From Vicia villosa (taxonomy: Eukaryota; Streptophyta; Magnoliopsida; Fabales; Fabaceae), in NCBI RefSeq assembly GCF_029867415.1, contig NC_081181.1, positions 75,922,144 to 75,986,143 of the forward strand: a stretch of 64,000 bases of DNA, written 5' to 3'. The notes under the pieces are model-generated. The model was not told the origin of the DNA, searched no databases, and was given only the letters and a program-made list of their open reading frames with translations. The stretch's first letter is position 1, and each line of letters opens with the position of its first letter. Shown one piece after another: positions 30,823 to 42,688 of the stretch. The position numbers were made by a program, and so were the translations under genes.

Positions 30823-31911
30823 TGATCCGCTATCGCGCGCGGATCAAAACGAGTTATTTTGAATAAAACCGTAGATAGCGACAAGTGACTCGAATATCGT
30901 CTCTCAAGGATTCTTATTCTTATTAACTAATTACTGAAACGATTAATGGGGGTTTTGGTTGGTTTAGAATCGAATTGACAAAAGTCAAAATAAGTGATTA
31001 TTGAAATAAGCTGTTATGAAATAAGTGATTTTCAGGTTAATCTACCGGTTCTACTTCCAACTTATCATTGGTTATTTCAATTTCAATTCCCCTAAGCGGT
31101 ACCAATTCCTATTCGATTGTAATACTGAGGAAACAAGCGTCGACAGTATTACACGAATTATGATCCTAATCACCGAATTAAGCAAACGGTTCACCGAATT
31201 AAGCAAACGGTTATCAATAGCGCGAAGAAACGAAGAAGCTAAGTTTAAACGCGATTAAAGTAAGGAACATGCATCAATCGAATTAAATCCAATACATTCT
31301 ATAACAACGAATTAAGCAAACGAAATCATAGAACAAATTGGAAAGGAACTAAATTAAATTGAAAGTAATAATAACCTCAAAGTTTTGTGGAATTCGAATT
31401 CGGTAGATTGCCCCTTTGGATTAGTTCTCCATTGCAAAATCGTACAGAAACTCAAAATTATTTCGTGAATGGTGATAGTGATGGTAAACAATACGGCCAG
31501 ACCTAGGTAAAATGGGAGAGACAATAATTCGGGTCATAACCCAACTGGGTCAAACAAACATAACCCAGGCCCAAACTAATCAACCCAAAACTAAATAAAA
31601 CTAATGCTGCAACTTCAAACGAAATTCTGGAAAATATTAACTCCGAATCAGACTTTGACTCCAACACGAAAGTTGTAGCTCTTTCTCTTAGCTTTCCGGC
31701 GATTATTAGAACGCCTCAATCGGATTCCCGGAGCTCCACTTATGATCATTTTAGTGCAGACTGCTAATGCTGAAAATTAAGTGCGAAAATCAAATAAAGG
31801 CAAAAATAAACTAAATTATAAAAACACATTAAAATAGAAAAATAACCAAGGTAAAGTAATGAAATGCCTAAGTAAAAATATAGGAGAATGTGCATAAATA
31901 TGCACTGATCA
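30823..31911 (-). repeat. 3' LTR of element E
   Basis: 1089 bp. Holds a cross-family module at about 31,640-31,760 (- strand: CATAAGTGGAGCTCCGGGAA, then CCGGAAAGCTAAGAG and ACAACTTTCGTGTTGG). Confidence 0.92.
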
Positions 31912-31930
31912 AATTCCCCCACACTTGAAC
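31912..31930 (-). promoter_or_regulatory. Polypurine tract of element E
   Basis: - strand AAGTGTGGGGGAATT directly before the 3' LTR. Confidence 0.8.
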
Positions 31931-32923
31931 TTTTGCATTCCGAGCAAAATGAAAAACAAAACAAAGAAAGCACAAATACATCAACAGTTACTCGTCCTAG
32001 GCTACAAATCTTCTTCGGGTAAGTTTGCATCGACAAGTACTAATCTTGCATATTAAGGACATCGTAAGAACACTAACCACAGTTATGCAGACATAAGCCT
32101 CCTAAATACACAAACCAATTCAAATCATATTATTATACCATAGCCTAACTTACTCATCCTTTTTGCTCTTTTTCATTCGGGCGCAATCACATTAAGCCCG
32201 TTATCTCCACACACTTATAGCAAGACGACCGGTTAGTGACTCTGATCCTTTTTTGCATGGGGTTCTGGTACCTAAGTGGTATTACCCCTTTTATTCCTCA
32301 ATTGTAGTTGCGGGGGATCGGACCGTAATCCTCCCTACCAAGTTCAGCACCAGAAACCGCTGAACCAACTAACAAAGAGTTTTGAATTTTTTTTTTGAAG
32401 ATTATACAACCGTTGGGTTAAGTGACCGGGTGAGGATCACCAAACTTAGAAGGTGTATTACCTTTTTCTTTTCTCTTTTTTTTTCTTTTCTTTTCGGAAC
32501 ATTCACTTATATTCATCGGCTTCTTGCGTAAAGTGTGTGAGAGATGGTGCCGACTGCTGAAATAAACTACTCAAGAGCTGTCAAAGAATGAGAAATTAAG
32601 GCTAAAACATAATAACAAATTCAAATCAATTTCCATATGCAGGAGACTTACGGTGTTAGAACGATACCGATCTTGTGAATTTTTTTCCCAGTCTCCGCAA
32701 ACTCGACTCAAATCAGTCTATAGCCTAAAACTTTCAAAAGGATGCATATTTATTTATTTTTAAACTGAAAACAAAACAAGAAAACAAAAGAAAATATAAC
32801 AAAGAACAAAAGCAAAGAAAATAAATGATTCCCTCCCCCACACTTAAAACAAGCATTGTCCTCAATGAAAAGAACTTAAATATAAAGTAAGAGTGAGAGA
32901 AAGGAAAGAACACACCCGAGTAT
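31931..32923 (-). other. 3' untranslated region of element E
   Basis: Non-coding, with poly(T)/poly(A)-rich runs. A second PPT-like CTCCCCCACACTTAAAAC lies at about 32,832. Two minus-strand open frames of 70-90 codons here are hydrophobic and low-complexity and are not supported as genes. Confidence 0.55.
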
Positions 32924-34421
32924 TCAAGGAGGATATGTGATCGCATAAACAGCCTTTGCTAGTGAAACCTCTTTTACAATCTCTCCTTCCAAAGTAGGGC
33001 TCTCATGGAATAGCCTAATACGGTGTACATTGACCTTGAAATTTATTTTAGTGCCTTCGCCTTTTATTCCAGGATCAAAGAACAATCTCCGAAATGTAAA
33101 AGTGTCGAATGTGTACGTGAAAGTGGTGTCATTTATTACAACATCAAAGATCAATGGTTGAAAGGGCTGTCTCACTAATTTTTCTTCATCTGAAAGTGAG
33201 ATCTTATGCTCATTACATGATGGAATAATATCAAGAATGTCAATCAAAGTCCATCCAATTCCATTTCTATGTTTCTTCAATGATTTCTCTTCATTCTCAA
33301 ATCCAGTCTTTGATGAATAATTTAAATCTTCAGGAAGTAGTGCAGACTTTAAAGAAGGTGGTTGTTCAACGGATGGTGTGTTTTGGGCAGCCGAGATTTC
33401 AACTTCAATGGCATAAACAACTTCATCGACAACTTCACCTGTAGGAAAAATGTCACCCTGCAAGGCATCATTAATCTCAGCACAAACAACACACACGTTA
33501 GTGTCAGTGCAATCAGAACACGAGTAAACATCATCAAAACCAGAAAAAGATGGAAAATTGGCAGCTGCAAACAAATCATTATAAGTGTCATCAACAATTT
33601 CAGAATCAAGTTTAGGAATGGACTTAACCACCTCTTTATTTTTTTCTAGTGCTGGTTCAACCGATTCAACACTCTTTTTGAAACTCAAGGAAATCGCACT
33701 TACATTAGGACCTTTTGGATTCACTACTTTTTGGGAAAGTAGTTGGTTTGATCCTTGAGCTTGTTGCATGACATTCATCAAAGTGGCAAGCTGTCCAATT
33801 TGTGTTTGCAAAGTTTGAAGAGTAGAATCTATTTGTTGTTGATACTGGAGATTATTTGCAGCCATTTGTTTGACAATATCCTCTAGTGAAGGTCTGGAAG
33901 ATGCAAAAGTTGTAACTTGGGGATGGAAGAATCTTTCTAAGAACATTTTTTTTGAGATCATTCCAGCTTGTAACAGAATTCGGCTCAAGGTAGTATAACC
34001 AATCTTTTGCAGCACCTTGAAGTGAGAACGGGAAGACTCTCAGCTTGATATGGTCTTCTGTTATTCCTTTAGGTCTCAATAATGTAGAGCAAACAATCTG
34101 GAATTCTTTCAGATGCTTATATGGATCTTCACCTGTAAGACCACTAAACCTTGGCAACAAGTGTATTAAACCAGATTTCGATTCAAAGGGAACAACAACA
34201 TCAGCATATTCAATACATAAACCATTATAATTAACATCAAGCGCAGCTAGATGCCTTAGTGTTCTTTGATCAACCATATTATCAAAATCAAGTTCAGAAT
34301 CAAAATCAATTAAGCAATGCAGCAACAAATGCAAAAATGCCAACAATGTCCTATAACAGCCATAAACAAATAGAATGAAGGAAACGATTAAAATAAGTTT
34401 AAAAAAAATATAAAAACACAA
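32924..34421 (-). pseudogene. gag: Athila-type gag fused to pol remnants (element E)
   Basis: The N-terminal frame (34,421 to about 33,945) has the Gag core: LPRFSGLTGEDPYKHLKEF, LRVFPFSLQGAAKDWLYYL and SWNDLKK. At an 8-A run (33,946-33,953) the frame must shift to stay in Gag (KKMFLERFF), then runs open for about 340 codons: LEDIVKQMAANNLQYQQQ, QIGQLATLMN and VVNPKGPNVSAISL. There follows a segment like the stretch before RT in Athila pol (HRNGIGWTLIDILDIIPS), then one like the end of integrase (INFKVNVHRIRLFHES). Deletions have therefore fused gag, a pre-RT piece and the integrase tail in one open frame. No zinc knuckle, protease or RT remains. Confidence 0.7.
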
Positions 34422-34754
34422 AATTTAATCTAATTAGATGAAATAAGAATTATGAGAATTTTTTTGGATTTTTTCGACTCAATGAAAACAGTAAAAAATT
34501 CATTAAAAATAGAAAAAAGATGAATTTGGAGATTTGGGGTCGAATTCCCTTACTCTTCTAGAGTAAAGGAGTATTGATCGCACGATTTTTCCCCTCCCAG
34601 TAGGCAAAAACAGATTATCGATCAGACTCAATTTCCAAAAAAAAAACGTTTTTTCGACTCAAAATGGCGTTATGGCCGAAACCGCGAGGAACCTACAGCC
34701 TAAACGCACGAACACTAAACCTAAGACTCTAAAATCAATTAATAATAACAAGAA

Positions 34755-34773
34755 TCCCCGGCAACGGCGCCAA
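34755..34773 (-). promoter_or_regulatory. Primer-binding site of element E (tRNA-Asp type)
   Basis: - strand TGGCGCCGTTGCCGGGGA, two or three bases from the 5' LTR. This is the usual tRNA-Asp complement of legume Athila/Calypso elements. Confidence 0.88.
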
Positions 34774-34775
34774 TT

Positions 34776-35864
34776 TGATCCGCTGTCGCGCGCGGATCAA
34801 AACGAGTTATTTTGAATAAAACCGTAGATAGCGACAAGTGACTCGAATATCGTCTCTCAAGGATTCTTATTCTTATTAACTAATTACTGAAACGATTAAT
34901 GGGGGTTTTGGTTGGTCTAGAATCGAATTGACAAAAGTCAAAATAAGTGATTATTGAAATAAGCTGTTATGAAATAAGTGATTTTCAGGTTAATCTACCG
35001 GTTCTACTTCCAACTTATCATTGGTTATTTCAATTTCAATTCCCCTAAGCGGTACCAATTCCTATTCGATTGTAATACTGAGGAAACAAGCGTCGACAGT
35101 ATTACACGAATTATGATCCTAATCACCGAATTAAGCAAACGGTTCACCGAATTAAGCAAACGGTTATCAATAGCGCGAAGAAACGAAGAAGCTAAGTTTA
35201 AACGCGATTAAAGTAAGGAACATGCATCAATCGAATTAAATCCAATACATTCTATAACAACGAATTAAGCAAACGAAATCATAGAACAAATTGGAAAGGA
35301 ACTAAATTAAATTGAAAGTAATAATAACCTCAAAGTTTTGTGGAATTCGAATTCGGTAGATTGCCCCTTTGGATTAGTTCTCCATTGCAAAATCGTACAG
35401 AAACTCAAAATTATTTCGTGAATGGTGATAGTGATGGTAAACAATACGGCCAGACCTAGGTAAAATGGGAGAGACAATAATTCGGGTCATAACCCAACTG
35501 GGTCAAACAAACATAACCCAGGCCCAAACTAATCAACCCAAAACTAAATAAAACTAATGCTGCAACTTCAAACGAAATTCTGGAAAATATTAACTCCGAA
35601 TCTGACTTTGACTCCAACACGAAAGTTGTAGCTCTTTCTCTTAGCTTTCCGGCGATTATTAGAACGCCTCAATCGGATTCCCGGAGCTCCACTTATGATC
35701 ATTTTAGTGCAGACTGCTAATGCTGAAAATTAAGTGCGAAAATCAAATAAAGGCAAAAATAAACTAAATTATAAAAACACATTAAAATAGAAAAATAACC
35801 AAGGTAAAGTAATGAAATGCCTAAGTAAAAATATAGGAGAATGTGCATAAATATGCACTGATCA
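34776..35864 (-). repeat. 5' LTR of element E
   Basis: 1089 bp. Differs from the other LTR at about three sites (for example CCGCTGTCG versus CCGCTATCG). Contains the second module copy at about 35,595-35,710. Confidence 0.92.
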
Positions 35865-35869
35865 GGCTA

Positions 35870-37480
35870 TAAGAGCCCTTAAAAGCGCTGCCATAGGATA
35901 CGAGAGCGCCTTTGAAACTTCAAAAGCACTCTCATAGCCCCCCCTATAACAACGCTCTCGTAGCCCCCCTATAGTGTGCATCTTGATAACGACATTATAC
36001 ATACAATGAGACAAAACACAATTAACACCAAAAGATTTCATAAAATATTAGCTAATAAACCATATTTACTTTGAATTAGAAAACTAACCGTCAAAAGACT
36101 ACAAAGATATAAGATTAGGAATTGACACTCCATTCCATGTACATTCTAGTTTTTACAAAGATGGCAATTACATGTATATTCTAGTTTCTACAAGGATATA
36201 ATTTACAACAATAACAACAATATCTTTTATTTTCTCATAGTGAAACAAAGATACATGGTTTCTTGTGCATTACCTTTAGGAAGTCAATGTGCTCATATAT
36301 GAAGGTAATTGGTAGCCATCATTAACTCAAGAATAGATTTAGGCGCAATGTGAAACTATGTCCTTTCTCTTGGAAAATTCAAGATGCCTCTAAAATATTG
36401 TTAAATCTTCTCAAGAATGGTAGAACTAATTCCTGCAAAAGTTACTTCTCCATGCTGAATTTCACAAAAGCAAAATCAAATAAACAAAAGAAAAATCACT
36501 AATAGTAATTCCGAACAAATAAAAATAAACACAAAGCAAAGGGAGATAAAGAGAGACTGTGCTTTTAGAGAATGCAAATGGGTGAGATTTTGTTGAAATC
36601 TTTGAAACAAATGGCTTAAGAACACATAACGCTATCTAAAAAATCTAACCAATCAATTTAAATCTATTAATACAAGGAAGAAAAAAAATTAGATATTTTA
36701 GTAAGTCATTAACAAAATCATCATGAACCCTGCATATTTACCTCGTCAACAAGTTCAGCATTATCTGCCATCAATTTCTCCACTAACATATAGGCCTCTT
36801 CAATTTGAGACTTAAACTTTTCATTTTCAGACGCACCGTCCTGTCCATCATTAAGCAAAATATTGTCACAGGCAACATAAAGGAAAGGAAAGAAAGGTTC
36901 TTCTTCCTCCCTACTTCAGTCATGAACACACTTGACAAATAATAATTAAAAAAAAATCCCTTTTTGATCATGTAAAACTATCTACGATTTCCTTATTTCA
37001 AGGATTTCAAGAAAATGCAATTTTCTATGAATGAATGTATTGCAACGAAGAAAAAACCAGAAAGATCTCACCGTAAAATTATCGGACAAAAACGCAGCAA
37101 CCACAAATGTTCAACATCACAACAACAATCTTCAACCCGCGCAACAGTTTCATTACCGATGTTCAACTTTCAAACCCAGCAACATCATCTACAGGAAATC
37201 AGGGAAAGCTTCGAATTAGAGAGAAGAGGATGACGAACGGAGATTCACGTCAGAGAAAGAGAACGGAATCGAAAAAGGGTTTGAGTCACCGGTGAGTGAT
37301 CGGAGAAGAAGAGGAAGACGATCAGAGGAAGAGAGAAGCCACTGCAGTTTTGTTGAAGATGAAGGGCGTCGTTCTTGTGTTGAGGAGGAAAAGAAAAGAA
37401 CGTGTTTTGACCAACACAAACCCTAATCCCTTTTCCTATATATTCTTCTTTTTTTTATTATTATTTTTATTTTGTTAGTT
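35870..37480. other. CACTA interior: subterminal repeats and a leader-like region
   Basis: 35,870-35,980 holds AGCGCT/GAGAGCGC subterminal motifs. 36,000-36,990 is AT-rich with no recognised protein. On the - strand a TATATA (about 37,438) is followed by a purine/pyrimidine-biased 5'-leader-like region to about 37,220, suggesting the remains of a promoter and first exon of the lost transposase gene. Short ORFs here are not supported. Confidence 0.4.
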
Positions 37481-37489
37481 AATTAATAT

Positions 37490-37809
37490 TAGCTACGACA
37501 ACGCTTTTCAAAAGCGCCTTTGTAACCAGCCTATACCAGTGTTTTTTAGAATAAAAGCGCTTTCGTATCCTCCCCTTATAGCAGCGCTTTTAAAAGTGCT
37601 TTCATAACTTACCTATAGCAGCGCTTTTATAAAAGCGCTTTCTTAAGGTAGCCTATAGCAGCGCTTTTCAAAAGCGCTTTCGTAGGATCACCTATACCAG
37701 CGCTTTTTTCCCTTGTTTTTTAGTTTTGTTTTAGGCGAAACCTATAGCAGCGCTTTTTCCTAAAAGCGCCTTCGTAGTTGTGCTGCTAAAAACCAAATTT
37801 GGCGTAGTG
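37490..37809. repeat. CACTA right subterminal array and terminus
   Basis: At least six copies of CTATAGCAGCGCTTTT...AAAAGCGCTTTCGTA-type units, many containing the self-complementary core GCGCTTTTNAAAAGCGC. These are probable binding sites for a TNPA-like protein. Ends GGCGTAGTG. Confidence 0.75.
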
Positions 37810-37812
37810 GAA

Positions 37813-38613
37813 ATAGTAAGTGGCTTTTACCATCTAACAAGAAAAATTGGTATGTGGGTGGTAACATTTACACAACAGCGCACAGTGATTCAAATATAAG
37901 CCAAAACGCAAACTACAATAAGCAACATATGGTCTTAAGCTAGGTACATCATAAAATTAAATGGAATTGCATCATAGTAGAGATCCAATTGACTACAATT
38001 TTCAGCAGCAACACACATATAGAACAACACACAACACAGTAGAAAAATCTAATACCTTAAATCCACATACAACCCATCATATTCCTATTTAGGTAGTAAG
38101 AATCCCCCCTTACCTTGGATTGAGTGCAGGTCTAAGGAGACTGAATGAAAAAATTGGAGAAAAATTACACTTTAGAGCAACACTTTGGGTCTCCTCTTCA
38201 AACCCTAACCCCTCTTTTCTTTCTCTCCCTCGGTTTCCTCTTCTTTTTCTTTTACTGAGACACTACCTCTCATCTACTTCTATTTTCAAAAAAATAAACT
38301 ATGTTAATTATTTAATACATAAATGGGCCTAACAAAATATACCCCTTAATACTTAGAGATGTCATTATTTTAATATACCGACTTATTACTAAGTGTCTCA
38401 TATTTCCAGTCTAAACTTAATTACTCAGAAAATTCCCAAAACGCTAAATATTAATTCATTAATGTTTCTAATACTAAAAATATTAAAATTATCGATTGAA
38501 TGTTGATCTGCTACCCAGAACTAATACCGACTAAATCGCCCCAAAACGCAAAAATATCAGAAAACATCACAAATGTCTAAATTAGGCAAATAATTATTTT
38601 TCCGGGCGTTACA
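37813..38613 (-). repeat. Element D LTR, part 2
   Basis: Carries donor CCAAG/GTAAGGGGGG (- strand, 38,113) at the position expected from A, B and C. Ends at GGGCGTTACA (38,613). AT-rich, no gene. Confidence 0.7.
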
Positions 38614-39717
38614 ACAAACACTAGAAATTGGGGGTTTTAACAAACAAAATTTGATTAAAAAATCTCCCCTCTTTAAACGATAAACATTTTATTCTTGATA
38701 ATAACTATAGATTGCAAGGATAAAACAAGGTATGTTTATACTAGTTCGCTTGAGAAATTCCCAGGCTACTTTAGTCCATCTGCCAAGGTGATTTCGCCTC
38801 TTTCAATAGAGGTCTTAATCCACTATAACCAAACTGATTATAATTGCACGGACAACCGCCGGTGAGTAACACTGCACAAGCAACCACAAGTGACTAACTA
38901 CAATGCACAATCTTCCTGCAAGTGACTAACCCTACACAAGCAATCGACTATGACTACTCTACACAAGCAACCTCCTGTGACTAACCCTTGCACAAGCAAC
39001 CACATTTGACTAACAACCTTTAATATTCTCTAGTTATAAACTTCTCAAGACTACTAACACCACGGTTTATTTACAATATAAGTGCTTCTACAAAAACTCA
39101 ATGTAAACGATTTATTTCAAAACTAGACTAAGAGTATAAAGTTATGAACAACCTTCTCAGATTGGATATGATATTGAATTATCAACTTTCTCCTTAGTCT
39201 TTAAGCCCTTTATATAGCGAATATAATAATATATCCGTGGGAGGGAAATCTTGGAACTTCCATAAAATTGACGACTTAAACTTAGTGGGAGACATGATAG
39301 AACACAACGTTCGTCCTTTCCTGGTAGTGGAACGAAACATTCTTCAGCACTTGGTCTTCAGAACCATTTGTCTTCATAAACTCGAGTCTTCAGAACTTCA
39401 AGTATTCAGAGTCTTTAAAACCGCGTCTTTAGAGTCTTCAGCACTTGGTGTTCATAATGGTTTCTTCAGACTTTGTACTAGAGTAATTACTTTAGATGCT
39501 TCAGAAGCTTTGCTACTTTTCATTAGAACTTGTGTAGCGCGGAAACATAACTTATTGGCTTCTGATGTCTTGGCGACGCCTTCTCATCAAAATCCGAACC
39601 TGTTTGTAAACTACTCAAGAAAACAAACGTTAGTATAACAAAATTGTTCATAGAAACATACTCATTGTTATCTTCAAAACATGAAGACATATTGCATAAC
39701 TAAATCTTGTTCTAACA
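38614..39717 (-). repeat. Copia (SIRE/Maximus-like) LTR, truncated or solo (H)
   Basis: The right end CTTGTTCTAACA is the reverse of the TGTTAGAACAAG start common in Fabeae copia LTRs. Internal similarity to element J's LTR includes the GTTCGNTNG...CTACTTNAGTCCA and ATCC...AACTGATTA stretches. It has repeated ACTAACNNNACACAAGCAACC units (38,860-39,010) and CTTCAGA-rich sequence (39,340-39,500). No primer site or internal region is attached. The 133-codon + strand open frame at 39,237 is LTR sequence, not a gene. Confidence 0.55.
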
Positions 39718-41095
39718 ACACCACTATGTATAAAATCATCTCAAAAATATAAACCACTAGATTGAGTAAAGTGATCAATATAGTAGTTATTGAGAGCCAA
39801 TCTACTTTTGTATTTGGAAAGGTAATTTAAGACAATATCATCATTTCACATTAGTTACTTAGAGGGTATAATTGAAGACAAATATCTCCTAGATGTGTCA
39901 TTCAAATGGAACTGCATAAAGCCTTTGAAACAGTAGAGTGGTAAGCATTGGAAGCTATTATGCGAGAAATGAGCTCCCCATCCAAATTCATCAAATGGAT
40001 CATGGTGTGTGTGAGTACAGTCTACTACAAATAAGAAATTGATGGCCAACATAGTGAATTTCTGAAGGATAAAAAGGGACTTAGACATGGGGTTTCATAT
40101 TCGTTTATTGTTTGTTCTAATCATGGAATACTTGCATAAATACTTGGGGAAATTATAGATCAAATTATTTTTCAAATTTCATCCAAAGAATGAAAGGCTA
40201 CATCTAATAAATAATTGTTTTCCATATGACCTAATCCTATTCACAAGGGGAGATGAGATTTCAGTGCAACTGATGATGAAAGAGTATCTAAACTTCTCAT
40301 AATCTATTTGTCTATAAGCCAACCCTGCAAAATGAAGTCTATTTTGGAGGTGTACATGACATAGACTAGCAGAAAATCCTAGATGTGATCAATTTCTACA
40401 TTAGAAAACTTCCCTTCAAATATCTAGGAGTACCTTTATCAAGTAGAAAACTGAATGTACAATAGTGCATGCCCCTAATTGACAAGATTGTGGCAAACAT
40501 CAATCATTGGGCTGCAATACTTAGCTATGTAGGTAGACACCAATTAATTCATAATATACTCTTTACTTCATGAATTATTGGATGTAGGTATTTCCAAAAG
40601 CTTCCTTTGGAGTGGCAAAGAGGAATCTATCAAAAAGGTCCATGTGGCTTGGATAAGGTTTGCAATCAAAACGTATAAGGGGACAAAACATTACCTCACA
40701 TTTGGAATGAAACCAAGCTACTATCGGAAAACTACACTAGAACATACAAAGAGGAGAAGTTAACTCTAATTAAAGCGGATCAATGCTTATTAAATAAAAA
40801 ATTATGAAATCAGAACATGAAAAACGACCCAACAATGCTCATGGATACTAAAGAACATTTTGAAAAGCAGAGAAAAAGTAGAACATAACCAATACTGGGA
40901 GGAGACCATTCACCCAGGAAAGTACCAAACTGATGTTGTGTATAAAGCATTGAGTGGGGAGAAGCAGCAAGTAGATTGAAAGAAAATATTCTTCAGCAAA
41001 AATGCCCGACCAAGAGCAATTTTCACTATTTGGCTAGTCCTTATTCTGGAAACTTGCCACAAATATTTATTTACGGAGACTTGCCAGAAATATTA
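39718..41095 (+). pseudogene. LINE (L1-type) reverse transcriptase, heavily decayed
   Basis: With stops and shifts ignored, conserved L1 RT landmarks appear in order: MYKIISKI near 39,724; DNIIISH at about 39,832; an LHKAFETVEW block (39,911); PSKFIKWIMVCVSTVYY (about 39,980); a mutated active-site region near 40,215; KLPFKYLGVPLSSRKLN (about 40,405); LIDKIVANINHWAA; and SFLWSGKEESIKKVHVAW (about 40,600). A zf-RVT-like end follows (NARPRAIFTIWL, 41,000-41,040). Many stops and indels mean it is an old, dead copy. The 5' part is missing at the H LTR. Confidence 0.75.
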
Positions 41096-42137
41096 ATTTT
41101 TGATAAATATTTGTTAAAAAAAAAGACCTAAAGCAAATCCGAAAAATATATCACTTAGAAAATACTCATATTAAATCTAACATTTGGTACTTATATTTTA
41201 AATCAAAATATAATATCCATAATTATTTTATTCAATTACGTTAAAAGTGTCTAGTTGTTGGGCAAAATAATATTTAACTATTTATGTTGTTTAATTTTAA
41301 TTGTAATATGTATAATTCTTAAATTTATATAATTAATTAATGTATTATTTATTTTATATCTTACTAAGACGTATTATCTCAACCCTATTTGTAGGTTACT
41401 GGTGTAACACAGACTTATTTGTCTAGTTGAATTATGAAATAAACGAATACTTAAAATTTGTAATAGTTTAATTATGATATAATTTTTTAAGAGATACATA
41501 TACATTTATTTGTAAATGATTTAAATTAAAATATATAAATATACATTGTACGAATATGGGACGGGTGGATATTAAGGTATCAGTACTTGTATCCATATTC
41601 GTTTATTTTAATATTAAATATTCATATTCGCGCCCATATCCATTTTACAGGTATTTACCTAATCCGTTGCTGGTATTATTTTTGGGGAATCTATTGAATA
41701 TGAATATAATTGTCAACCATAGTAATAAAGTATATTAATGGTAGTAGTGGTTACTTTGAAACTTTCACAAAAATGGAAAGAAACTTTTATAAAAAAATCT
41801 TCTTTTAAATTATTTTTATATTTATTATTAAATTATAATAATTAAAAGATAAATTAAAATTATTTGAAAAGTGAAAGTAATGAATGTGTATAATTAAATA
41901 TTGAGAGAATAGACAATACCATTGAATTTTTTTTTATAAATGCTATATTCAAAAAGAAAAAATTTAGTTTATTTTTTTGATAAATTTATTTAAAAATAAA
42001 TCGATTATATTTTAATAAAGAAAATATATCATATTATTTATTGTATCTTTGAATTATTTTTGTTTTTATTCGATTTATGCATTGAAAATATCAAAAGTCA
42101 TGAACCTTTTTCAATGTATTTTGTTATCATTTGCCAC
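41096..42137. other. AT-rich intergenic DNA upstream of the GASA gene
   Basis: No ORF or element ends recognised. Likely contains the upstream regulatory region of the GASA gene. The (TTTA)/(AAAT)-rich stretches are unremarkable. Confidence 0.5.
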
Positions 42138-42144
42138 TATATAA
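42138..42144 (+). promoter_or_regulatory. TATA box of the GASA gene
   Basis: TATATAA in CCACTATATAACTC, 59-65 bp before the ATG, giving a predicted 5' leader of about 30 nt. Confidence 0.7.
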
Positions 42145-42202
42145 CTCTAACCCAACCATAGGCTATGTACAATAACAAGAGTGAAAGGCAAAACAAACCA
42201 CA

Positions 42203-42688
42203 ATGGCTAAATACACTTGTTCATTTCTTCTCATGATTATTTTCACTTCAGTGATCCAGGAAGCCTATGTTAGTGAATATATATCTCCTCTCATTTCAAT
42301 TCTTTGAGTTTATTCGAATGAATGGCAATGGCTTCAATTATTAAATGCTAACACATGTTTATTTTTCTCAATTTTTTTATAGGCTGGGGGAGAAGGGTCA
42401 CTTCGTCCTGACCGTAATGATTCTAACTAATATTTATTTTATTATTCTTTTTAAAAGATTATTTATATTTACTAATGTTATTCAAATTCAAAAATAATTT
42501 TTTCAGAATGTGCGGGTGCATGTGATTATCGTTGTTCAGCAACTATGTACAAGAAGGCGTGTCTAACCTATTGTAATCTTTGTTGTGCAAAATGTTTATG
42601 CGTTCCATCTGGAACATATGGTAACAAGGAAGAATGTCCATGCTACAATAACTGGAAAACTGGGAGAGGAACACCCAAATGTCCCTAA
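42203..42688 (+). CDS. GASA/snakin-family secreted cysteine-rich peptide, 3 exons
   Basis: Exons 42,203-42,268, 42,383-42,413 and 42,507-42,688 (279 nt, 92 residues). Intron ends are GT-AG: TAT/GTTAGT...TTATAG/GCTGG and GACC/GTAATG...TTTCAG/AATG. Residues 1-22 are a hydrophobic signal peptide ending QEAY; a short variable stretch (AGGEGSLRPD) follows, then the 60-residue GASA domain with all 12 cysteines, including NLCCAKCLCVPSGTYGNKEE and the terminal KCP. The family (gibberellin-regulated, snakin/GASA) comprises secreted peptides acting in growth, redox and antimicrobial defence; this member's role is unknown. The frame is intact. It is the only intact host-type gene found here. Confidence 0.93.

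Larger units (their letters stand above)
30823..35864 (-). mobile_element. Element E: internally deleted Athila-like Ty3/gypsy element
   Basis: LTRs of 1089 bp (30,823-31,911; 34,776-35,864) start TGATCCGC and end ACTGATCA, with target duplication GGCTA (30,818-30,822; 35,865-35,869) in the CACTA subterminal region. The primer site complements tRNA-Asp, as in Athila/Calypso. Three LTR differences were seen by eye. The 2.9-kb internal region has only a gag-like gene with pol scraps, so it depends on a full-length relative. Confidence 0.92.
30780..37809. mobile_element. CACTA (En/Spm-type) DNA transposon, non-autonomous
   Basis: The right end reads GGCGTAGTG at 37,801-37,809, the reverse complement of CACTACGCC, the usual CACTA terminus. 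The left end is degenerate (CATTACAACGC at 30,780). Both are flanked by the 3-bp sequence GAA (30,777-30,779; 37,810-37,812), the expected 3-bp target duplication. Subterminal repeats of CAGCGCTTTT...AAAAGCGC type are abundant at both ends. Without the nested element E the transposon is about 2 kb. No transposase was recognised, so it is non-autonomous. The left boundary is less certain than the right. Confidence 0.6.
29544..38613 (-). mobile_element. Element D: remnant LTR retrotransposon (leader + 5' LTR)
   Basis: A - strand element of the A/B/C type. About 100 bp of leader with the primer site (29,629-29,643) and hairpin (29,613-29,630) is followed by one LTR starting TGTAACACCCC at 29,648 and ending GGGCGTTACA at 38,613. 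The LTR is split by the CACTA element, leaving about 1.9 kb of LTR. Internal region and 3' LTR are lost, apparently by a deletion that joined D's leader to the Ogre integrase. Confidence 0.75.

Noticed and set aside
33946..33953. Proven programmed frameshift in Athila gag
   Set aside because: Only a homopolymer run is visible; an ordinary indel explains it equally well. Kept only as a testable idea.
37015..37478. Several overlapping 60-72 codon ORFs
   Set aside because: Overlap in multiple frames, low-complexity, in a CACTA leader-like region; no frame is favoured.
39237..39638. 133-codon + strand ORF
   Set aside because: Lies inside a copia LTR on the other strand, is rich in CTTCAGA repeats and has no domain or promoter context.
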